DNA of 36,889 bases from Mycobacteriales bacterium (GCA_035995165.1 DASYKU010000131.1:1-36889); one strand, 5' to 3'; positions 1 through 9,770 are shown, numbered from the stretch's first letter. Program-made: numbers and translations. Notes: generated by a model not told the origin, from the letters alone.

Positions 1-993
1 GACGCCGGGCAGGTGCAGCCCCGTCGTCTCGTCGCCGTCGTCCATGCCGTTCTTGGGGTCGTAGATCGGGTAGATCCCGACCATGCCCTTGTAGACGTTC
101 GAGCCGGTGTGGTCCATCCGGTGGTCGTGGAACCAGAAGAAGCTCTGCTTCTCCCGGTCGTCGTTGCCGGCCGGCCAGTTCAGGTACAGGTTGTCGACGA
201 AGTCGCCGACCCGGTAGCCCTCGTGCTGGGGGCCGAACAGCATCGAGTAGTGCGGGTTGCCGTCGGACTCCGGCGCGGTGTGGCCGTTGTGCAGGTGGGT
301 CAGGAACGAGAAGTCCGGCGAGCCGAAGTCCTGCCGGTCCAGGTTCAGCGGGTTCTCGTCCAGGTGGTTCTCGAACCGGACGATGACCGGCTTGCCGTAC
401 TCCGCGTTGATCCGCGGACCCGGGAACGTGCCGTTGAACCCGTAGATCGTCGACGGCGGCAGCGTCCGGACCGTGCCGGCCGGGTAGTGGTTGCCGGTCG
501 CGTCGTAGGAGACGACCCCGTCGCCGTGGTCGTCGATCGGCAGCACCTGCGAGGTGGTGAACGAGTGCGTCCGCACCAGCACGTCGAACTTGTAGACGAT
601 CGGGTCCGGGAACCCGATCGCCGACGGCCAGATCTGGTGCGTCTCGTTCCGCAGCGAGTTCTGCTGGCCCACGCCCGGCCCCGGCGGCAGCGGTAGCGCC
701 GCCACCTCCGTGGGCGTCAGCGGGGTCGCCGCCGGCGGGATCAGCAGCGGGTCGGTGAACGGGTTCAGGATCAGCGGGGTGATCGGAAAGTCTTCGATGT
801 AGAGCGAATCGGCCAATGCGATCGACGTGGCCCCGAAGATGCCGTCGCCCGACATCAGGCCACGCATCTTGAGATTCGGTTCCATCAGCACTTTACCGGC
901 GCCCACACCGACCGCGGCGGCGCCCACAGCGCCGGCGCGCAGGACGTTGCGCCGCGAAATTCCGGGGCGTTCGTCCGTGGTGGCTTCGGACAT
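1..993 (-). CDS. Multicopper oxidase (CotA/bilirubin-oxidase-like), N-terminal 331 residues, truncated by window edge
   Basis: The reading frame starts at ATG 993 and runs off the left edge. The N-terminus has a twin-arginine motif (SRRNVL) and an Ala/Gly-rich hydrophobic stretch, so Tat export is likely. Copper-ligand motifs of the first cupredoxin domain are visible: HLHNGH (His233, His235) and FHDH (His289, His291), followed by NVYKGMVG. These match the HLHGG and YHDHAM...NVYAGLVG patterns of CotA-type oxidases. The C-terminal T1 copper domain lies outside the window. The family oxidises phenols, bilirubin or Cu(I)/Mn(II) with reduction of O2 to water; the substrate cannot be told here. 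A GGAGG ribosome site precedes the ATG inside a small inverted repeat. The gene is divergent from the LysR gene across an unusually long gap. The family is clear; the function is open. Confidence 0.85.
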   Translation of the reverse strand, partial: MSEATTDERPGISRRNVLRAGAVGAAAVGVGAGKVLMEPNLKMRGLMSGDGIFGATSIALADSLYIEDFPITPLILNPFTDPLLIPPAATPLTPTEVAALPLPPGPGVGQQNSLRNETHQIWPSAIGFPDPIVYKFDVLVRTHSFTTSQVLPIDDHGDGVVSYDATGNHYPAGTVRTLPPSTIYGFNGTFPGPRINAEYGKPVIVRFENHLDENPLNLDRQDFGSPDFSFLTHLHNGHTAPESDGNPHYSMLFGPQHEGYRVGDFVDNLYLNWPAGNDDREKQSFFWFHDHRMDHTGSNVYKGMVGIYPIYDPKNGMDDGDETTGLHLPGV

Positions 994-996
994 CAG

Positions 997-1013
997 ACCA
1001 ACCTCCAGTTGGT
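997..1013 (-). promoter_or_regulatory. Inverted repeat enclosing the ribosome binding site of the multicopper oxidase gene
   Basis: On the minus strand this reads ACCAAC-TGGAG-GTTGGT, ending 3 nt before the ATG at 993. The GGAGG ribosome site falls in the loop and the first base of the 3' arm. It could be an operator or an mRNA hairpin that modulates translation; the 6-bp arms alone do not decide. Confidence 0.4.
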
Positions 1014-1241
1014 TTGATAGTCGAGCCGCGCACGGCGCCGTGACGCGCGCGTGCTCTATCGCCGCAACGCCGCGACCACGGGCTCTCCCTGCCCTTTGGT
1101 GTGGAAGCGACGTACGACTCGGGGCGAATGGCGACGCACTCATCTCCGCAGGGAATCGGGCGTCCAGCGGAACACGGCGAGGCATCTGGCACTGCTCTGC
1201 CGCCACTGGCTGGGACGGGCCGGGCGAGCCACCACTGGCTG

Positions 1242-1258
1242 CGGTGACCGGGTCACCG
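1242..1258. repeat. 17-bp perfect inverted repeat
   Basis: CGGTGACC-G-GGTCACCG is a perfect palindrome around one central base in the multicopper oxidase/LysR gap. It is operator-like in size, but no binding protein can be assigned. Confidence 0.4.
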
Positions 1259-1402
1259 GCGCTGGCTGCGCCGATGCAACGTGCCGGCACGGGCGCATCC
1301 GGGACGGTCGGGCGCGACGGCGCCGAACCCAAGTACCTGCCAGAACTGTCGGAACACCGTCAGCTGGTCGTACGGACCGATGGGATGCACTCGTGAGGCA
1401 GG

Positions 1403-1415
1403 GACAAGTCTTGTC
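1403..1415. repeat. 13-bp perfect inverted repeat
   Basis: GACAAG-T-CTTGTC is a perfect palindrome about 410 bp upstream of the multicopper oxidase start. The left half-site with its flank (GGGACAAG) recurs at 1633-1640. Confidence 0.35.
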
Positions 1416-1437
1416 GGACGCGTTTGGACGCGCCTAT

Positions 1438-1473
1438 CCCCAATTCGGTATTCCGAACCCCCAAAAATTGGGG
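1438..1473 (-). promoter_or_regulatory. Palindrome plus half-site, candidate operator shared with ycnI
   Basis: Read toward the multicopper oxidase (minus strand), there is a palindrome CCCCAA-TTT-TTGGGG (1473-1459), then TTGGGG (1443-1438). The right arm and the half-site start 21 bp apart. Between them is the hairpin TTCGG-AATA-CCGAA. The 15-bp core differs by one base from the core at 14310-14324, and TTGGGGGTTCGG is found at both loci. Function is inferred only from recurrence, symmetry and position. Confidence 0.5.
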
Positions 1474-1667
1474 TCATCCCCGAGGGGGGCCGCCACTCGG
1501 CCCTGATCCCGATCGGCCTGTCGGCGTATCCATCAGAGTTTTCCGCGACGGGCGGGCGATACTTGAGACATCACAGACTGCGCGTACACCGATTGCCGGT
1601 GCTACTGCTGGCCCGATTTAGCGGCGGCCGGTGGGACAAGCGTATCTCTCTGTCCGCCATCGGTGAC

Positions 1668-1685
1668 TTCCTGTCCGGACAGGAA
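1668..1685. promoter_or_regulatory. 18-bp perfect palindrome upstream of the LysR gene
   Basis: TTCCTGTCCGGACAGGAA is uninterrupted two-fold symmetric sequence, 130-147 bp upstream of the LysR start. It has the size and symmetry of a dimeric repressor/activator site. I did not find another copy in the window. The binding factor is unknown; it could be the LysR protein itself or a separate regulator. Confidence 0.5.
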
Positions 1686-1749
1686 ATCCGCCACCCGGTG
1701 CGGGCGGGTGCTCCGGACGGCCCAGCGGAGCCGGTGCCGGGCCGGCCGG

Positions 1750-1776
1750 CGCCTCCACCGAGGTAGGTTGGAGGCG
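1750..1776 (+). promoter_or_regulatory. Hairpin in the LysR gene leader
   Basis: CGCCTCCA and TGGAGGCG form 8-bp perfect arms separated by 11 nt, ending about 38 nt before the LysR start. It could be an operator or an mRNA stem-loop. Confidence 0.3.
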
Positions 1777-1794
1777 GCACAGGGGCCCTCGACG

Positions 1795-1818
1795 ATGGTG
1801 AGGATGAACATCCGGTGA
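1795..1818 (+). CDS. Possible 7-codon leader ORF (MVRMNIR) overlapping the LysR start
   Basis: ATG at 1795 opens a seven-codon frame whose TGA (1816-1818) overlaps the LysR GTG start (1815) in a GTGA junction. A GAGG lies inside it at a long spacing from the GTG. Translational coupling of the regulator to a mini-ORF is possible, but chance occurrence cannot be excluded for so short a frame. Confidence 0.2.
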   Translation: MVRMNIR

Positions 1819-2774
1819 CGCCGACCCAGCTGCGGGCTTTCGCCGCAGTGGTGCGGCTCGGCTCGGTCAAGAAGGCCGCGTCCGACCTGTCGGTGTCCGA
1901 GGCCGCGGTCTCCCTGCACGTCGGCCAGCTGCGCAAGGAGCTCGGGGACAAGCTCTTCGTCCGCACCGCGTCCGGCATCGCGTTCACCCCGGGCGGGCTG
2001 CGGCTGGCCAGCCGGGCCGCGGAGATGCTGGGCCTGCAGGACCGGACGATCCTGGAGGTGAGCCAGGCCGGTGCCGGGCGGCGGCTGCTGCGGGTGGCGG
2101 CCTCGAGCCTGTTCGCCGAGCACGCCGCGCCCGGGCTGATCGACCTGTTCGCCAGCCGCGCCGACGACCTCGACGTCGAGCTGAGCGTGCACAACTCCAG
2201 CCAGTTCCCGGCGCTGCTGCGGACCCGGGCGGTCGACGTCGCCATCGGCCCGCGCCCGGACGAGCCCGACGAGGCGATCACCTGCACGCCGTTCCTGAAC
2301 TACGAGCTGCTCCTGGTCGCCGGGCCGGAGGACCCGATCACCCGCGGCGCCGCGGTCGGCATCGGCGAGCTGCGGTCCCAGACCTGGCTGCTCGGCCCGT
2401 CCGGGGCCTCGGACTCCGGGCTGGTGCCAGCCCTGCTGCGGCGGGTGTCCGTCCCGGAGGAGCGGCAGCGGATCTTCCAGAGCGACTCCGCCGCGCTGGA
2501 GGAGGCCAAGCGGAACAAGGGCATCGCGCTGGCGATGAAGTTCGTGGTCGGCCAGGACCTGGCCCAGGACCACCTCAAGCGGGTGCCGGGCCCGGCGCTG
2601 CCGGCCAAGGGGGTCTGGCACGTGCTCACGCTGGCCGACCGCTCCGCTCCCCCGGTGGCCTCGGAGCTGGCCCGCTTCGTCACCACGCCGCGGGCCATGC
2701 AGGCGATGCTGCGCGGCTCGGGCGTGACCGTCGGCCGGTTCCGCCCGTCCATCCACGTCACCCTGTGGAGCTGA
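1815..2774 (+). CDS. LysR-type transcriptional regulator
   Basis: This 319-residue protein has normal LysR-family length. The N-terminus (about 1-60) is a winged helix-turn-helix: MTPTQLRAFAAVVRLGS, then AASDLSVSEAAVSLHVGQLRKELG, with the usual TPGG after it. Residues from about 90 on form the effector-binding domain. The start is GTG 1815. The gene converges on the cox operon and its end overlaps the coxE end by 17 bp. LysR-type regulators (for example CutR in mycobacteria) control CO dehydrogenase genes, so it is a reasonable candidate for the cox regulator. It could instead control the divergent multicopper oxidase. The effector is unknown. Confidence 0.9.
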   Translation: MTPTQLRAFAAVVRLGSVKKAASDLSVSEAAVSLHVGQLRKELGDKLFVRTASGIAFTPGGLRLASRAAEMLGLQDRTILEVSQAGAGRRLLRVAASSLFAEHAAPGLIDLFASRADDLDVELSVHNSSQFPALLRTRAVDVAIGPRPDEPDEAITCTPFLNYELLLVAGPEDPITRGAAVGIGELRSQTWLLGPSGASDSGLVPALLRRVSVPEERQRIFQSDSAALEEAKRNKGIALAMKFVVGQDLAQDHLKRVPGPALPAKGVWHVLTLADRSAPPVASELARFVTTPRAMQAMLRGSGVTVGRFRPSIHVTLWS

Positions 2775-3936
2775 CCGCCCGGACCACCGCGGCCAGCGAC
2801 GCGAACGTGTCGGCCGGCAGCAGCTGATCGCAGTACGGCAGGGCCGCCGCCATCGTCGACACCGTCGGCGCGAAGCCCGGCGCACCGGCCCGCGGGTTCA
2901 TCCAGATCACCCGGTGCGCCCGCCGCCGCAACCGGGCCATCGCGTCGGCCACCGCCTCCGGCGGGTCGCTGTCCCAGCCGTCCGACCCGATGATCACGAT
3001 CGCGCCGCGGACGGCGTTGCCGTGCCGCGAGGCCAGCAGCGCCCGCAGGTTCGTGGCGATCCGGGTGCCGCCGAACCGGTCGGCCACGGCCGCGGTCGCC
3101 TGCTCCACCGCGACCTCGGCCGAACGGTGCAGCAGCACCGGCGTCAGCCGGGTCAGGCTGGTCGCGAACGCGAACACCTCCGCGTCCGCCCGCAGCGCGA
3201 ACGCCCGCATCAGGTGCAGGTACGCCGTCGCCTGCGCCTGCATCGACAGGCTCACGTCGCAGAGCAGCACGACCCGCCGCGGCCGGTCCCGCGGCCGGTC
3301 GCGGACCAGCACGACCGGCTCCCAGCCGGTCCGGCGGGCCCGGGCGATCGTGGGCCGGATCGCGATCCTCGTCCCGGACGGGTGCACCTTGCGGCGCCGG
3401 GACCGCCGGGTCGGCCAGTCCCGCAGCACGTTCTCCAGCCAGCGCCCGAGCTCGGCGAGCTGCTGCGGGGTGAGCGTCTCGAAGCCGGCGTCGCTCAGCG
3501 CGGCCAGCTCGCTGGGCAGCCGCTGCGGGAAGCCGAGCGGGCTGTCGGAGTCCCCGGCCCCGTCCACCGCGGGCGGCAGCGTCGCCCACGGGAGCCCGGA
3601 CCCGGCCTCCTCCGCCGCCTGCTGCTGCGGCACGGACGACAGCGTGCCGCGCCCGGCCGAGCGCCGGCTGTACGGGTCCAGCTCGAACTCGGCGTCGCTG
3701 AAGACCGCCTCGAACACCGCGTCGAACATGGCCAGGTCGGTCTGCCGGCGGATCAGCGTGATCCGGGCCGCCCAGTAGAGCTCCCCCTTGTCGTACGGCG
3801 GCAGCGCGCCGAGCGCCCGGACGAAGTCCTCGGCCATCGTGAACCCGACCTGGACGCCGCGGCGCCGCAGCTGGGTCGCCAGCGCCGTCGCGAACGCGGC
3901 CCGGTCCACGCCCGGCAGCACGGTCGGGCGGTTCAC
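2758..3936 (-). CDS. coxE: CoxE-like von Willebrand factor A domain protein
   Basis: The 392-residue protein has a C-terminal VWA domain. The MIDAS metal-binding motif DVSLS (Asp227, Ser229, Ser231) follows the strand RRVVLLC, and later IIGSDGWDSDPPE fits the second metal loop. The N-terminal half has a basic linker (RRSRRRK). In cox clusters CoxE works with the AAA+ ATPase CoxD in maturing the Mo/Cu centre of CO dehydrogenase. MoxR/VWA pairs elsewhere have a similar chaperone role. The start is GTG 3936, only 4 bp after the coxD stop, so it is the last gene of the operon. Its 3' end overlaps the convergent LysR gene by 17 bp. Confidence 0.85.
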   Translation of the reverse strand: MNRPTVLPGVDRAAFATALATQLRRRGVQVGFTMAEDFVRALGALPPYDKGELYWAARITLIRRQTDLAMFDAVFEAVFSDAEFELDPYSRRSAGRGTLSSVPQQQAAEEAGSGLPWATLPPAVDGAGDSDSPLGFPQRLPSELAALSDAGFETLTPQQLAELGRWLENVLRDWPTRRSRRRKVHPSGTRIAIRPTIARARRTGWEPVVLVRDRPRDRPRRVVLLCDVSLSMQAQATAYLHLMRAFALRADAEVFAFATSLTRLTPVLLHRSAEVAVEQATAAVADRFGGTRIATNLRALLASRHGNAVRGAIVIIGSDGWDSDPPEAVADAMARLRRRAHRVIWMNPRAGAPGFAPTVSTMAAALPYCDQLLPADTFASLAAVVRAVSSTG

Positions 3937-3940
3937 GGGC

Positions 3941-4831
3941 TCAGGACCGGACGGCCGCGGGGTAGCCGAGCCCGGCCAGGGAGCCGGCGATCGTCTCCCG
4001 GTCGTCCGGGGTCTTGGCGATCGTGCTGATCGTGCGCAGCACGTCCTCGCGAACCAGGTCGGCCGCGCCGAGCACGGCCAGCGCGGCCAGCCAGTCGATC
4101 GCCTCGGCCATCCCCGGCGGCTTGTCCAGGTCCAGCTCCCGGACCCGGCCGAGGAGCTGGGTGGTCGAGACGATCAGCGGCTCGTTCGCGGCCGGCACCG
4201 AGCGGCGCAGGATCTGCGCCGCCCGCGGCGGGTCCGGGAACTCGATCCAGTGGTAGAGGCAGCGCCGGCGCAGCGCGTCGTGCAGCTCCCGGCTCCGGTT
4301 GGAGGTGAGCACGACCACCGGCGGCCGGGCCGCCGCGAACGTGCCGATCTCCGGGATCGTGATCGCCGACTCGCCCAGGAACTCGAACAGCAGCGCCTCG
4401 AACTCGTCGTCGGCCCGGTCGATCTCGTCGATGAGCAGCACCGGCGGCCGCGGCCCGGCGTACCGGATCGCCTGCAGGATCGGCCGTTCCTGCAGGAACT
4501 CGGCCGTGAACAGGTCGGCGTCGTGCAGCGACTCGTGCCGGGACTCGGCCAGCCGGATCGCCAGCAGCTGGCGCTGGTAGTTCCACTCGTACAGGGACTC
4601 GCCGACGGTGAGCCCCTCGTAGCACTGCAGCCGGATCAGCCTCGTGCCCAGCGCGGTCGCGATCGCCTTGGCCGCGGTGGTCTTGCCGACCCCGGGCTCG
4701 CCCTCCAGCAGCAGCGGCCGGCCCAGCGACAGCGCGAGGAAGACGGCCGTGGCCGTCCCGTCGTCGACGAGGTAGCCGGCGTCGTCCAGGTGGCGGCGGA
4801 CCCCGGCGACGTCGTCCAGGCCGTAGCTCAC
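3941..4831 (-). CDS. coxD: CoxD-like MoxR-family AAA+ ATPase
   Basis: This 296-residue protein is of typical MoxR size. Walker A is GEPGVGKT (Lys50) and Walker B is LLIDEID (Asp135, Glu136). A sensor-1-like VVVLTSNRSRELHDALRRR follows. The start chosen is GTG 4831, because the frame remains open upstream but GTGA overlaps the TGA of the preceding xdhC gene, and MSYGLDDVAGVRRHLD is a standard beginning. CoxD is thought to unfold or remodel apo-CO dehydrogenase so that the [CuSMoO2] site can be assembled, together with CoxE, which lies 4 bp downstream. Cytoplasmic. Confidence 0.88.
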   Translation of the reverse strand: MSYGLDDVAGVRRHLDDAGYLVDDGTATAVFLALSLGRPLLLEGEPGVGKTTAAKAIATALGTRLIRLQCYEGLTVGESLYEWNYQRQLLAIRLAESRHESLHDADLFTAEFLQERPILQAIRYAGPRPPVLLIDEIDRADDEFEALLFEFLGESAITIPEIGTFAAARPPVVVLTSNRSRELHDALRRRCLYHWIEFPDPPRAAQILRRSVPAANEPLIVSTTQLLGRVRELDLDKPPGMAEAIDWLAALAVLGAADLVREDVLRTISTIAKTPDDRETIAGSLAGLGYPAAVRS

Positions 4832-5718
4832 GCGCCGCCGCGCAGCTGGGCCGCGTACTGGTCCCGGCAGCCGGGGTTGCAGAACCAGTGGTCCGTGCCG
4901 TCGATCGCGAGGCGCGGCGTGTCCGGCATGACCGTCACGGTCATGCCGCAGACCGGGTCGATCGCCGTCCGCGGCCGCAGCGGGGTCACCGGCAGCACCG
5001 GGCGGTCGGCCGAGCGCAGCGTCTGCACCACCTCGGCCACGATCGACAACGCCACCTCGGCCGCGGTCCGGGAGCCGAGATCCAGCCCGGCCGGCGTCCG
5101 GACCCGGGCCCGCTGCTCGCCGGTGAGGCCGAGCTCGTCCAGCACGGCCGTGCCCCGCTTCCGGCTCGCCACCAGGGCGATGTACGGCACCCCGGCCGCC
5201 AGCGCGGCCGTGATCGCGTCCTGCTCGTCCCGGCCGTGGCTGGCCACGACGACCGCGGTCGCGTTCTCCGGGATCGCGCCCGGGACGGACCGCGCCGTCG
5301 CATAGTCCAGGATGCCGGCGATCGCGAGCACGGCCTCGGCCACCGGCGTCCGCCCGACCACCTCGATCAGCGGCGCCGGCAGCATCGGCTGCAGGAAGAT
5401 CTCCAGCGCCCCGCCGGACAGGCACTCGTTGACCACGACCGTCGCTCCGGGCGAGTCCGGGAACGGCGCGGTGTCGTCCGGCAGCACCCGCAGCAGCACC
5501 GTGCGGCCGTCCTGCAACGCCCCCAGCGCGGCCGTCCGGACCGACGTCTCGGCGCACTGGCCGCCGACGAAGCCCTCGATCGTGCCGTCCTGCAGCACGA
5601 CCGCGTCGTCGCCGGCCCGGGCGGAGGACGGCACCTGGGCCCGTACGACCGTCGCGTGCACGAACGGCACGCGTTCGGCGGACAGCTCCAGCACGCGAGC
5701 TGCCATCCGCTGGCTCAT
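4828..5718 (-). CDS. CoxI/XdhC-family maturation factor fused to a C-terminal YHS domain
   Basis: Residues about 1-90 match the XdhC/CoxI domain (HATVVRAQVPSSARAGDDAVV, GFVGGQCAE). The middle is the XdhC Rossmann domain (AVVVASHGRDEQDAITAAL, YIALVASRKRG). From about residue 252 there is a Cys-rich YHS-type metal-binding domain: DPVCGMTV, then HWFCNPGC. XdhC-family proteins handle the molybdenum cofactor and its terminal ligand for xanthine and CO dehydrogenases. YHS domains are associated with metal sensing or delivery, mainly copper and heavy metals. CO dehydrogenase needs both Mo and Cu, so the fusion suggests a combined insertion factor; that is inference. ATG 5718 follows a strong GGGAGGGAGGGG ribosome site. 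The gap to coxL is 35 nt. Confidence 0.85.
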   Translation of the reverse strand: MSQRMAARVLELSAERVPFVHATVVRAQVPSSARAGDDAVVLQDGTIEGFVGGQCAETSVRTAALGALQDGRTVLLRVLPDDTAPFPDSPGATVVVNECLSGGALEIFLQPMLPAPLIEVVGRTPVAEAVLAIAGILDYATARSVPGAIPENATAVVVASHGRDEQDAITAALAAGVPYIALVASRKRGTAVLDELGLTGEQRARVRTPAGLDLGSRTAAEVALSIVAEVVQTLRSADRPVLPVTPLRPRTAIDPVCGMTVTVMPDTPRLAIDGTDHWFCNPGCRDQYAAQLRGGA

Positions 5719-5753
5719 CGTCCCCTCCCTCCCTGTCTACAGTGGACTGCGGC

Positions 5754-8140
<2,387 letters not shown>

Positions 8141-8144
<4 letters not shown>

Positions 8145-8632
8145 TTCGACTCCTCCAGGACCGTACGGTTGCCGGACTCCTCGGCCGCGGCCCACTGGAC
8201 GGAGCGGACGATCGTGGCGTAGCCGGTGCAGCGGCAGATCTGCCCGGAGATCGCCTCGCGGATCTCCTGCTGGCTCGGGTCCGGGTTGCGGTCCAGCAGG
8301 GCCCGGGTCGTCATCAGCATGCCGGGGGTGCAGAAGCCGCACTGCAGGCCGTGGCACTCCATGAAGCCGCGCTGGATCGGGTCCAGCTCGGCCCCCTTGG
8401 CCAGCCCCTCGACCGTACGGACCTCGTGGCCGCCGGCCATCGCGGCCAGCACCGTGCAGGACTTCACCGGCTCGTTGTCCAGCCAGACGACGCAGGTGCC
8501 GCAGTTGCTGGTGTCGCAGCCCCAGTGGGTGCCGGTGAGCGCGAGGTGGTCGCGCAGGAAGTGCACCAGCAGCAGGCGACCCTCGATCTCCCGGGTCACC
8601 TCCTCGCCGTTGACCGTCATCGTGACGAGCAT
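8141..8632 (-). CDS. coxS: CO dehydrogenase small [2Fe-2S] subunit
   Basis: The 163-residue protein has two iron-sulfur domains. The plant-type ferredoxin cluster is bound by CDTSNCGTC plus a later Cys in EPVKSC. The C-terminal four-helix cluster is bound by CGFC (QCGFCTPGM) and CRCTGY. It relays electrons between the molybdenum site in CoxL and FAD in CoxM. ATG 8632 lies 2 bp after the coxM stop; ATG 8620 is an alternative start, 4 codons inside. The 3' end overlaps coxL by 4 nt. Confidence 0.95.
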
Positions 8633-8634
8633 GC

Positions 8635-9510
8635 TCAGGCCTCCCGGGTGATGCGGGCCACGGCCCGGCGCAAGGTCCGGCGAGTGAGCTCGCCGGCCAG
8701 GTGTCGCTTGTACTCGGCGCTGCCGCGCATGTCGGTGGCCGGCTCGCAGGCCTCCGCGGCCAGCGTGCCCGCCTGCCGGTAGAGCTCCTCGGAGGGTTCG
8801 TGGCCGCGCAGCGCGGCCGAGATGGCCGGCAGCCCGGTGGTGTTCGGGCCGACCGCGGCCAGCCCGACCCGGGCGTCGGCGATCGTCCGGCCGTCCATCC
8901 AGACCGCGGCGCCCGCCGACACGACCGCCCAGTCCCCCGCCCGCCGCTCCACCTTCTCGTACGCGCTGGAGCCGTTGGGGCGCAGCGGGAAGCGGACCTC
9001 GACCAGCATCTCGGCGTCGCCGACGGCCGTCTCGTACGGGCCGCGGTGGAAGTCCTCCATGCTCACGACCCGCTCGCCGCCGCTGCCCCGGATCACACAG
9101 CTGGCGTTGAGGGTCGTGCAGACCGCGGACAGGTCCTCGCTGGGGTCGGCCTGGCACAGCGACCCGCCCAGCGTGCCGCGGTTGCGGACGACCGGGTCAG
9201 CGATGACGCGCTCGGCGTCCCGGAATATAGGAAACGATTCAGAAAGCGCGGTGGACTCGAACAACTCTCGGTGACGAGTCAGCGCGCCGATACGAATCTG
9301 GTCCGTCTCAACAGTGACGTACCCGAGCTCTTCGTGCAGGTCGTTGATATCGATGAGGTATTCGAAGTTCGCCAGCCGGAGTTTCATCATCGGCAGCAGG
9401 CTGTGACCGCCGGCGACCAGCCGCGCCGTGTCGCCGAGCCGGTCCAGCAGGCCGATCGCGTGATCGATGCTGGTGGCGCGCTCGTACTCGAAGGGTGCGG
9501 GAACCTGCAT
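8635..9510 (-). CDS. coxM: CO dehydrogenase medium FAD-binding subunit
   Basis: With ATG 9510 the protein is 291 residues; the frame is open to 9525. ATG 9510 is preferred because a GGGGG ribosome site lies 6-11 nt upstream and MQVPAPFEYERATS is a typical CoxM beginning. FAD-binding signatures are AGGHSLLPMMKLR near the N-terminus and TLGGSLCQADPSEDL in the middle (the TIGG motif varied to TLGG). The C-terminal CO-dehydrogenase flavoprotein domain follows. It is the first gene of the operon, and the M-S-L order is that of form I clusters. FAD here is the exit point for electrons to the membrane. Confidence 0.94.
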   Translation of the reverse strand: MQVPAPFEYERATSIDHAIGLLDRLGDTARLVAGGHSLLPMMKLRLANFEYLIDINDLHEELGYVTVETDQIRIGALTRHRELFESTALSESFPIFRDAERVIADPVVRNRGTLGGSLCQADPSEDLSAVCTTLNASCVIRGSGGERVVSMEDFHRGPYETAVGDAEMLVEVRFPLRPNGSSAYEKVERRAGDWAVVSAGAAVWMDGRTIADARVGLAAVGPNTTGLPAISAALRGHEPSEELYRQAGTLAAEACEPATDMRGSAEYKRHLAGELTRRTLRRAVARITREA

Positions 9511-9540
9511 GCGTACCCCCTGCAATAGTCCGTCGAGCTC

Positions 9541-9569
9541 ATTCGGCGCCTCGGTCGTTGCGTTGTCAA
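9541..9569 (-). promoter_or_regulatory. Candidate coxM promoter
   Basis: On the minus strand there is a perfect -35 TTGACA (9569-9564) and, 17 bp on, CCGAAT (9546-9541), a poor -10. The predicted start of transcription would give a leader of about 25 nt before ATG 9510. The -35 sits in a small inverted repeat CGTTG-T-CAACG (9561-9571), which may allow regulation. Confidence 0.3.
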
Positions 9570-9621
9570 CGGTGACCTAAGCACTCCCTTAAGACGGTGT
9601 GCGGCGCGCGCTCTCGGATTT

Positions 9622-9648
9622 GACGTCGGAGCGTGATCGTCCGACGTC
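9622..9648. promoter_or_regulatory. 27-bp inverted repeat upstream of coxM
   Basis: GACGTCGGA and TCCGACGTC are perfect 9-bp arms around a 9-bp spacer, about 110-140 bp upstream of the coxM start. That distance fits an activator site, for example of a LysR-type protein, but the protein is not identified. Confidence 0.45.
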
Positions 9649-9654
9649 CCAGCC

Positions 9655-9669
9655 GTTCAGGTTCTGAAC
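9655..9669. promoter_or_regulatory. 15-bp inverted repeat upstream of coxM
   Basis: GTTCAG-GTT-CTGAAC has perfect 6-bp arms and lies next to the larger palindrome at 9622-9648, in the 307-bp gap between coxM and the exporter gene. It is a candidate operator of unknown partner. Confidence 0.35.
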
Positions 9670-9731
9670 TTACCGCAGTCGGTCGCACGCGGAGGGTCAC
9701 CGATGGGGCGGGTCCGCTCTCAGCGGAATTC

Positions 9732-9749
9732 GATACGAGACTGCCTCGT
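9732..9749. promoter_or_regulatory. Possible second TetR half-operator
   Basis: GATACGAG recurs here as in the main operator 47 bp downstream (GATACGAG at 9779). It is part of a small palindrome ACGAG-ACTGC-CTCGT (9735-9749). It may be an auxiliary site of the same TetR regulator. Confidence 0.35.
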
Positions 9750-9770
9750 TCCGGATCTGGTGAAGGTGGG

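Larger units (their letters stand above)
994..1814. other. 820-bp intergenic region between multicopper oxidase and LysR genes
   Basis: I find no convincing gene here. The short open frames have no recognisable family motif and no ribosome site. The region is unusually rich in inverted repeats (997-1013, 1242-1258, 1403-1415, 1444-1457, 1459-1473, 1668-1685, 1750-1776), and it has short direct repeats: CCACTGGCTG at 1203 and 1232, GGGACAAG at 1401 and 1633. It must hold the promoters of both divergent genes. An unannotated small RNA is possible but unsupported. Confidence 0.6.

Noticed and set aside
13-696. 227-codon plus-strand frame at the left edge
   Set aside because: Antisense shadow of the multicopper oxidase, which shows copper-ligand motifs on the other strand.
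1281-1766. 161-codon frame in the oxidase/LysR gap
   Set aside because: No ribosome site, no recognisable domain, mixed low-complexity sequence, and it spans several inverted repeats; more likely non-coding.
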